A DNA stretch of 14,458 nt from contig CAJVPP010002544.1 in the NCBI GenBank assembly GCA_910592005.1, forward strand, positions 1 to 14,458. The letters are read 5' to 3'. Shown here in pieces: positions 8,811 to 14,458 of the stretch. The notes under the pieces are model-generated. The model was given only the letters and a program-made list of their open reading frames with translations, was not told the DNA's origin and made no database searches. This stretch comes from Funneliformis mosseae (lineage: Eukaryota; Glomeromycota; Glomeromycetes; Glomerales; Glomeraceae). Within the stretch, counting starts at the first letter, position 1; every line of letters begins with the position of its first letter. Both the position numbers and the translations under genes were made by a program.

Positions 8811-10229
8811 ATGCAACCACCTACTATTGAAGAATTATCTTCAGTAATCTCACAACTTCTGAATGATAAAGCCGCTGGTCCTTCAGGAATTCATAACGAG
8901 ATAATTAAACACTTAGGATACAATACCCATAAGCTACTCTGGAAACTGATCAAAATGTGTTTTGAAATTAATGATATACCATCAGAATGGAAAATAGCAC
9001 ATGTGTATCCTATACCCAAATCAATGGATTGGGACTGTGATATAACAAAAACTCATCCTATCACTTTACTAAATACCACAAGAAAAGTTTTTGTTAAAAT
9101 TATTACTAATCGTCTTTCTCGAATACTTGCTAAACACAATGTCCTAAAAGGAAACAATTACGCTGGTCTTCCTAGAGGATCAACAGAAGACCCAATCAAA
9201 ATAATGAATTTGATAATTGAAGATGCTGTTAAAAACAAGAAAGATTTATGGATCCTTTTGCAAAATTTATCTAAAGCTTACGATAGAGTAGATCTTAACA
9301 TTCTCAAATTGGCACTTAGAAGAATAAAAATTTCAGAGAACTGCATTTCCAGTATTATCAACCTGTTCACAAATAGGAAAAACACTATTCTCACTCAAGA
9401 TAGACTTTCTGATTACTATGATGTCAAAATCGGCATCGACCAAGGGGAAGTTATTTCACCCCTACTATGGTGCATTTATTTTGATCCTCTCTTGTGTAAA
9501 ATAGATAGTTTAAAAAAAGGGTATACTATAAAATATTCTTGGATTTTTAATGTTAAAGATATGTCTACATCTTCTTTATCAGCACAAGTTTCTGCTTTAG
9601 GCTATATGGATGATTCAAACTGGCTTGCACACTCAAAAAAAGACTTGGAAGACATACTTGAAGTAGTTGATGAATTCTACACCCTTACTAAAGCTGCTAT
9701 CAACAAATCAAAGTCACAATTACTAACAAATACTGTTATAACGTCACAATCAATACCCATCAAATTTGGATCCAGTTTAATTAATATTAAACCAGAATTC
9801 AGCTTAGTTCAGTTCTTGGGGGTTTGGATTAATATCTTTAATTCTAAAAATTTTGTTAAAAAACAAACCAAAGAAACCATCACCAAATTCACCACAATTC
9901 TCAAAACAAAACCATTCACTGACAAACAAATTATTTATATTCTCAACATAGTACTCTTCCCGTTATTAGAATATCGGTTACAGACTACTCCACTTTCCTT
10001 CAATGAATGTCATAGAATCGCTACCCCTCTAAGAAGGATGGTCAAACACAACTCATTAATGACCTCTACTACTCCCGATTGTTTATTCAAAGGTAGTGTC
10101 TTCTACAACCTAAATGATCTATGGACACAACAGCTAAAATCATATTCTACAGCACTCCTTTACCAATTTAATTCAAATTCAATCTATAAACACATATCAA
10201 CTATTCGACTATTCCAATTGCAATCCTAA
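8811..10229 (+). pseudogene. LINE-A copy 1 ORF2, reverse transcriptase domain (catalytic Asp lost)
   Basis: This is the longest open stretch in the window (472 residues) and the core of the LINE polymerase, which copies element RNA from a nicked target. The ATG at 8811 is an internal Met, since the frame is continuous with upstream ORF2. Motifs in order: DKAAGPSGIHNEIIKHLG (about residues 20-37), PIPKSMDWDCDITKTHPI (about 68-85), KGNNYAGLP (about 119-127), motif A LLQNLSKAYDRVD (about 149-161), motif B GIDQGEVISPLLW (about 208-220), and motif C GYMDDSNW (YMDD at 9603-9614). In motif A the first catalytic Asp is Asn (AAT 9264-9266); related LINEs read QDM or LDI there. Motif C is intact. The segment ends at in-frame TAA 10227-10229, after which the same frame reads on. 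The RT identity is secure; inactivity is inferred from the Asn and the stops. Confidence 0.9.
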
Positions 10230-11231
10230 TACTCACTATGTGTCTCTCCACTGAAAAAATGGAACAAAAGATTCGATACTAAATCTTGTAGAAACATTAT
10301 TGGAGCGACTTTGAGCTTATTAAATCATGATAATATAGGAATCTCTATAGTTACAAATCAATTTTTAGCTAACGAGATCAAAGGAGGCACAATGTTCTTA
10401 AACCTCATACTCAATACCGATGAATTAAAGAAACATAGTAATATCCTCACAAGTACTCATTTTTGTTTATAGATCAATTCTTGGATATCAATAGTTCTCA
10501 TCTACTAAATTGGAGAGAAATTACTCAAAGAAATATATATGATCACATTCCCACCGCTCACACCCCCAACTTATATTATAAAATAGAAAAGAAATTATTA
10601 GATAGCGCAGATAATAGATTAGTATATAGTTCTTTTAGATTAAATAGTATTAATAATAGTTATATAGATAGACCTAGTATAGAAATTAATTTAGATGATT
10701 TAAAAAAAGAATTTGTGACTATTCACCACCCCGTTTTGGATGTAACTATCATAGGAAGAATCTTCAAAAAACTGAAAAAATCAAAATAACATTCTCGTTC
10801 AACACTTCACAAAAGCTAACCCTATGCAGACATTAATCAAGACTACAATAATAGATCAATTGTTCAATGTTCTGGCTGTAATTTAAATGATGATGCTCTA
10901 TTAAATTTTTGCAAAAAACTACCTAACCACTTAAGGAAAATTTTTGGCAGACCTATCACTTATGCCATTTGTATCAAAGGTTACAATACTCTCACTGCCA
11001 TTGTTGTAAAAAGAATTTGTATAGCTCATCCAATTAAAAAGACATCATTCATTATAAAACAGACTCCTGAACTACATTGCATCTCATCATTACCAACTGT
11101 TGAGGAAAAATACTATTAGTAAACCTGTTTCATCTACAACAACTCATACAGCTGATAGATACAATGAATGCCCAACTCAGCTAATAAATGTTTCACTCAT
11201 TAGAAAATGTGTAAATGATATTTAATATTAG
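10230..11231 (+). pseudogene. LINE-A copy 1 ORF2, connection region with CSGC finger (frameshifted)
   Basis: This links the RT to RNase H in three pieces. Frame 0 continues past the RT stop to TAG 10470-10472. The next piece (FIDQFLDINSSHLLNWREI) is in another frame and runs from about 10463 to TAA 10787-10789. From 10785 the first frame resumes (NNILVQHFTKAN) until a missing base near 10822 shifts it to YADINQDYNNRSIVQCSGCNLNDDALLNF, which stays open to the double stop TAGTAA at 11117-11122. The CSGC pair is half of a zinc-finger-like motif found between RT and RNase H in related elements. Frame 0 shows TAA 11223 and TAG 11229 just before the RNase H, both plausible CAA/CAG losses. Four disabling changes within 1 kb make this the most damaged part of ORF2. 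Confidence 0.6.
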
Positions 11232-11867
11232 GATGAGCTCATTAACCTATCCCACTCATGCAAAGATATTAACACACCTAATTTTTATACTGATGGCTCT
11301 CTTTCTAATCCAACCTCAGAAGAATGCAAAATAGGACTAGGATGGATTTGTTCAGATTTATCACATAACTACGTAAATTCTTTTAATGCTGCAGTAGTGC
11401 ATCACCCATCATCCACAAGAGCTAAAATATTTGCCTTATTTACTGCTCTACTCGTTTGTCCTAAACTATCTTCACCAACAATATACTTAGATAGTCAAGC
11501 TATTATTGATGGTTACTATAATTTTTGCCTAAATCATAACTTTACAATTAGGACTCGTGAGAAAGTACCTAATTATACTATGTGGATTCTAGTCAACCAT
11601 GTAATTAACGTATTGAAACTTAATATTAAGTTAATTAAAGTAAAAGGTCACTCAGGGGATCATTATAATGATATAGCTGACAACTTAGCAAAAGCTGGAT
11701 ATTCTAAATTGCCTTTAATATTGGATCTTACAACTTGCGACGATTTACAACTTCTTCTCAGCTTTAACCAAATTCCTGTTGAATCTTCAACTAGAAAACT
11801 ATGGAAAAACCCAATAAGGCTAAACAATTTTCAATATTTCTGGACCTCAACAGAAATTCACAATTAA
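11232..11867 (+). pseudogene. LINE-A copy 1 ORF2, RNase H domain (catalytic Glu lost)
   Basis: An RNase HI-type domain that would degrade element RNA in the RNA/DNA hybrid during integration. Landmarks: FYTDGSLSNP (first Asp at 11292-11294), STRAKIFALFTAL (11415 on), IYLDSQAII (Asp 11490-11492), and VKGHSGDHYNDIADNLAKAG (last Asp 11679-11681). The order and spacing are those of the D-E-D-D active site, but the Glu of the usual TRAEI motif is Lys (AAA 11424-11426), a single G to A change from GAA. The frame is open from the stop at 11229 to TAA 11865-11867, where a frameshift to the next segment occurs. The start at ATG 11397 is not biological, because TDGS lies upstream. Confidence 0.85.
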
Positions 11868-12593
11868 TCCAACAAACCCATTCTTCTGAAATTCATTGGC
11901 CAACCTCTTTTTCAGCTTTTTATTCAAATATGGGAGATGCTTCAGCCGCTACCTCATTTTTTCAAAGACAAAGAAAAGGCTTCAAAATAAAATCTCTAAC
12001 TGATGAACTACCCACAATAGATAAACTCTCAGTAAGAAGACCTGATTTATACAAAGATTGGCTTTTACATCTATTGTAAATTAAATAAAGAAGACTATAA
12101 TCATTTGTGAACATGCCCTAGTAGAATACAGAATATCAAAAATGTCTGTTCATCTACCTTCAATTTCCTCGACAGTCAGGTTTTAGACAAAATTGGAAAA
12201 AATGAAAATAAGATTGAGTTCTATTATACCATCAGACATCAGCTTATAGACCTATTAGATCCTTCACTAAATATAACCTCTTGTATACACTTGGCCAAAG
12301 GAATCATTCCTAATAAAATTCTGTTACCCCTCAAAGAGCTGTTCTCTCATTCCAACTCAGCAAGTCTCCTTGTAAACACTTCTAATTTTCTCACTAATGC
12401 TTTCCATGATGATATTTGGGCTCCCAGATGTAAGAAAATGATTCAGGAAGAGAGGAAAAATGGCATCTCTATAAGACTGAAAAAGAAGAAGGTCAAGATC
12501 AAACGTCCTGCATATATGAAATCTCTAAATAACAATATATCAAATAGTTGGATTATTTGGTATCATTCAGCTATGAAATTTGGTTTTTCTTGA
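11868..12593 (+). pseudogene. LINE-A copy 1 ORF2 C-terminus with broken zinc-finger motif
   Basis: After the RNase H, a frameshift near 11865 moves coding to the frame reading LIQQTHSSEIHWPTSFSAFY through RRPDLYKDWLLHLL, ending at TAA 12077. Coding resumes in the original frame at 12075 with CKLNKEDYNHL, then TGA 12108-12110, then TCPS. Related LINEs have a C-terminal CxxC...HLWxC finger here, so TGA most likely replaces TGG (Trp), and the first Cys of the CxxC pair is not visible. The remaining frame is open to TGA 12591-12593 and ends in a basic region (RLKKKKVKIKRPAYMKSL) with SWIIWYHSAMKFGFS at the terminus. The finger and basic tail would help bind nucleic acid. The end of ORF2 is taken as 12593, but the true stop could be a few codons later. 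Confidence 0.65.
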
Positions 12594-12852
12594 TCCGATT
12601 TCCTAAATAGGTACTGACAGTTTCATTTGAATATCTTGTTGACGATCTAATCATCAAATATGGATTTTTTGGTTTTTTTTGAGGGATATTCCGGTGATTG
12701 GTCAATCTAAACGGGTTTGTAACAGAATCACGAGGGATAGTCATAGTTTAATTTTTTATTGTTTTTACTTTTTATTTTTGGTTTTTCTTTATCATTAATT
12801 CAATTTGTAATGTTATAACATAAATATAATAAACTTATAACAGTACCACATC

Positions 12853-12855
<3 letters not shown>
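12594..12855 (+). other. LINE-A copy 1 3' UTR
   Basis: No ORF. The region moves from mixed sequence containing GGGATATTCCGGTGATTGG to T-rich runs and then to an AATAAA signal. It lies between the last ORF2 stop and the A tail, where ORF2 protein would recognise its own RNA. No terminal repeat or obvious strong hairpin is seen. Confidence 0.6.
12828..12833 (+). terminator. Polyadenylation signal AATAAA of LINE-A copy 1
   Basis: A canonical AATAAA ends 22 nt before the first A of the tail, the usual spacing for cleavage and polyadenylation. This supports retrotransposition of a normally polyadenylated transcript. Confidence 0.65.

Positions 12856-12892
<37 letters not shown>
12856..12892 (+). 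repeat. 37-nt uninterrupted A tail of LINE-A copy 1
   Basis: Thirty-seven consecutive A with no interruption, directly followed by the repeat that opens copy 2. It marks the 3' end of a LINE inserted by target-primed reverse transcription. Purity suggests a recent insertion, although slippage or assembly could also set its length. Confidence 0.85.
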
Positions 12893-12893
<1 letters not shown>

Positions 12894-12914
12894 GCTATTA
12901 ACGAATTTGAAAAA
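12891..12914 (+). repeat. 24-bp direct repeat, right copy (probable LINE TSD)
   Basis: Identical to 5064-5087. It is immediately followed by a diverged second version, CGCCATTAACGAAATTGG (12915-12932), so copy 2 begins with two related units where copy 1 has one. Confidence 0.65.
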
Positions 12915-13038
12915 CGCCATTAACGAAATTGGAAATTGACTCTTTCTTGCTCTCTACAATACCCAAAAATTTAAAAAAAACAAAAATTTTATTTTTTAAA
13001 GAAAAATTATTTTTTTATTAAAATTTTATTCATACAAT
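12915..13038 (+). promoter_or_regulatory. LINE-A copy 2 5' UTR, probable internal promoter
   Basis: Aligned with the copy 1 leader: a pyrimidine block (GACTCTTTCTTGCTCTC), then ACAATACCCAAAAA and an A/T-rich leader ending at the ORF1 ATG. Conservation between diverged copies supports function for the block. The promoter role is inferred. Confidence 0.4.
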
Positions 13039-13600
13039 ATGTCTCTTGATATTTTTAAAAACCTTTTTACTAAAGAAGTCTTAGACTTTCAAAAACTAAA
13101 AAATTACATTACGCCTGAATTTGAAAAAAGAGACTTTGCTATTGCAGAGTTTCTCTCTTACAAAACACCAGAAGTTTTTTGGTTAGTTAGAAAACTAAAC
13201 GAAGAATACCTTAAAGCTTTCCCAGCAGAACGTACTGCTCAAGAAATATTTCTTAATAATAATTTCATAGACAACCTGGCGAGGTCTTGTGCTTATAACA
13301 TTCATGAAACTGGAACGAGCAACCATGAAATCCATAATACAAAAATTATTATTTCAAATACAATTGAAACGGCTCTTCCTACTAACGAAAATGAAGATAT
13401 CATTTCAACTATAGACGAAGAAAAATTAAACTCACAAATGGATACATTCAATGACAATGATATGCTTACAGATATAAATATTACAAGACATACCAATCTT
13501 CCTTCGTCGTTAATGTCTTCTAATACACAACAACCTTCCTCCAAAAATCAAAACAAACTGTCGCCAAACAATCAAAACAAAAAAAGTAATAAACAAACCT

Positions 13601-13687
13601 ACGCGTCTATCTTATAACAAAATAAAAATAATAATATTTCAGACGCGTCTGCAGATCTCATCCACAATAATAACAATATTGACGCGT
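13601..13687 (+). promoter_or_regulatory. Three ACGCGT boxes in ORF1 of LINE-A copy 2
   Basis: ACGCGT at 13601-13606, 13643-13648 and 13682-13687, spaced 42 and 39 bp. The last two match sites in copy 1 with the same 39-bp spacing. A related CGCGTC follows at 13806-13811. All use the codon GCG followed by TC, uncommon in such AT-rich coding sequence. They match the fungal MCB box. A regulatory role is speculative. Confidence 0.25.
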
Positions 13688-13769
13688 CAGTACACAATCC
13701 AATCAACAACAACAAACAAAAATAACAGTTACACAAAAAAGATCTTTGTCATACTTTAAAAAATTCTTC

Positions 13770-13781
13770 TCACGTGACTCA
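13770..13781 (+). promoter_or_regulatory. TCACGTGACTCA composite motif in LINE-A copy 2 ORF1
   Basis: Exact match to 5928-5939 of copy 1: an E-box-type palindrome overlapping a bZIP-type TGACTCA. Function is unknown. Confidence 0.2.
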
Positions 13782-14458
13782 ACCTAACAAAAAAGGAAAT
13801 GTTTTCGCGTCATTATTAGCTTTTGCTATGTCAGAAGATACTAGAATAGACAAATTGAATTTCCTATCTTCTATTTTTTCCCACAAATCTGGTTTCGTAA
13901 ACATAGACTGGAAATTTCACAATGGTAATGCAAACATCTTTATTGAATTTAACAATAGAAAATTTTTATTAGACGCTATAGACGATGCTTTGATGAATCA
14001 CCCAAAGCTTCCATTCAATCTAATTAATGAGACTCCTTCTATGAATCTCCATCACAACAATCTTACTTACAAATTAAAAACAGTCCTTAGCAATATTACA
14101 CAGAATCATATCAATATAGCTCTGTCCTATTTTGGTTCAATTACTTCCATAGTAGACCAATATAGAAATCAATACTCTTCATCACATAACGTCATCATCA
14201 CGTTTGATAAAGTAAAAAAACCACATCAGTTAAATACAGCTTGAGCACATAACATAAATGGATAGATTATAAGATGCGCACATATTAACACTTTAATAGA
14301 AAAACTAAAAGATAGAAATTGTTTCGTAGCTGGTTTTAAAGGTTTTATGAATAAAACTACACTAGCTGAGACCTTCCGTATCTTAAGAGCTTTCAATGCT
14401 CGATCATGTTATTTTCATAATAATATCACCTATGCTACTTTTGCATCTGAAGAAGATA

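Larger units (their letters stand above)
5064..12892 (+). mobile_element. LINE-A copy 1: near full-length, inactivated non-LTR retrotransposon
   Basis: The element reads 5' UTR, ORF1 (5193-6996), ORF2 (to 12593), 3' UTR and a 37-nt A tail (12856-12892). It has no LTRs, and its ORF2 has an apurinic-type endonuclease upstream and an RNase H downstream of the RT, which places it among the I/Jockey-like LINE groups. The left end repeats perfectly (24 bp, 5064-5087) just after the A tail (12891-12914), which is best read as a target-site duplication, although a copied 5' unit is possible. Both ORFs carry stops and frameshifts, so the copy is dead. It lies head to head with LINE-B and head to tail with LINE-A copy 2. 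If the 24-bp repeat is a true TSD, the element itself starts at 5088. Confidence 0.85.
12893..14458 (+). mobile_element. LINE-A copy 2, 5' part (runs off window)
   Basis: A second member of the LINE-A family in the same orientation, starting at the A tail of copy 1. It contains the 5' UTR and most of ORF1, aligned with 5064-6620 of copy 1 almost without gaps. In a roughly 210-base stretch (5941-6150 against 13780-13990) I count about 42 differences, mostly synonymous, so it is not a recent duplicate of copy 1. If the 24-bp repeat is the target duplication of copy 1, the element itself starts at about 12915. Confidence 0.85.
13039..14458 (+). pseudogene. LINE-A copy 2 ORF1 (RNA-binding protein), nonsense-broken, partial
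   Basis: Same protein family as copy 1 ORF1. It stays in one frame from the ATG to the window end with no frameshift, but has four nonsense codons: TAA 13615-13617 (copy 1 CAA), TAA 13723-13725 (copy 1 CCA), TGA 14242-14244 (also TGA in copy 1), and TAG 14263-14265 (copy 1 CAA). The first segment (192 residues) carries the N-terminal domain (TPEVFWLVRKLNEEYLKAFP) and the Asn/Ser-rich linker. The segment from 13726 carries the RRM-like domain (NIDWKFHNGNANIFIEFNNR). After the last stop the second RRM-like domain (FVAGFKGFMNKTTLAETF, ARSCYFHNNITYATFAS) is open to the edge. It shows that TGA 6067 in copy 1 was TGG. Inactive as read, unless stops are read through. Confidence 0.75.

Noticed and set aside
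11397..11867. Stand-alone RNase H gene starting at ATG 11397
   Set aside because: The first catalytic motif TDGS lies upstream at 11289-11300 in the same frame, so this is the ORF2 RNase H domain, not a host gene.
13302..13544. Minus-strand 80-residue ORF with signal-like hydrophobic runs
   Set aside because: Antisense to the conserved ORF1 of LINE-A copy 2, whose plus-strand frame is shared with copy 1.
5641..14265. Alternative genetic code with TGA read as Trp
   Set aside because: Copy 2 has TGG where copy 1 has TGA (6067), TAA and TAG stops are just as common, and many frameshifts point to pseudogenes.
1..14458. tRNA, rRNA, bacterial promoters or ribosome binding sites
   Set aside because: No cloverleaf or rRNA-like sequence was recognised by eye. 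The LINE architecture and polyadenylation signal are eukaryotic.

Overview
The window looks like a transposon graveyard from an AT-rich eukaryotic nuclear genome. No host gene, tRNA, rRNA or bacterial-type operon is visible. Almost everything can be assigned to three broken LINE (non-LTR) retrotransposon copies from two families, plus one small DNA transposon. The RT wording (DQGEVISPLL, GNNYAGLP, KAAGPSGI) and the order endonuclease, RT, zinc finger, RNase H, zinc finger resemble LINEs I associate with arbuscular mycorrhizal fungi (Glomeromycotina, such as Rhizophagus). Very low GC fits. This placement is inference from memory, not a search.

Region 1-4877, minus strand: a very old LINE (LINE-B). 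ORF1 runs from an ATG at 4877 down to a stop at 2366, with an Asn/Ser/Thr-rich N-terminus, RRM-like segments and a ruined CCHC zinc knuckle. ORF2 follows at lower coordinates with relics of the apurinic-type endonuclease (THNIR, LSETH, GDFN, HLDYI and SDH equivalents). Its RT would lie beyond position 1. At 2599-3200 a 602-bp hAT-like MITE is nested in ORF1, with 9-bp terminal inverted repeats and the 8-bp target duplication GATATTAC. Removing the MITE and one duplication rejoins the ORF1 reading frame. This is the cleanest molecular event in the window.

Region 5064-12892, plus strand: a nearly full-length copy of a second family (LINE-A copy 1). It has a 5' UTR, ORF1 (5193-6996), ORF2 (about 6972-12593: endonuclease, RT, Cys pair, RNase H, C-terminal zinc finger), a 3' UTR with AATAAA, and an uninterrupted 37-nt A tail. 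ORF2 has at least ten in-frame stops and several frameshifts. Each of its three enzymatic domains appears to have lost one acidic catalytic residue.

Region 12893-14458, plus strand: the 5' part of LINE-A copy 2, starting directly after the A tail of copy 1. It carries the 5' UTR and a nonsense-broken ORF1 that runs off the window. Over an aligned stretch of about 210 bases the two copies differ at roughly a fifth of positions, mostly at third codon positions, so they come from separate source lineages. A perfect 24-bp direct repeat at the 5' boundary of copy 1 and just after its A tail suggests that copy 1 inserted at the 5' edge of copy 2.

I do not see a new biological system with host function. 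The points most worth a second look are the tandem LINE junction, the mismatch between a young-looking insertion and dead ORFs, conserved ACGCGT and TCACGTGACTCA sites inside ORF1 of both copies, and a stop codon shared by both copies.
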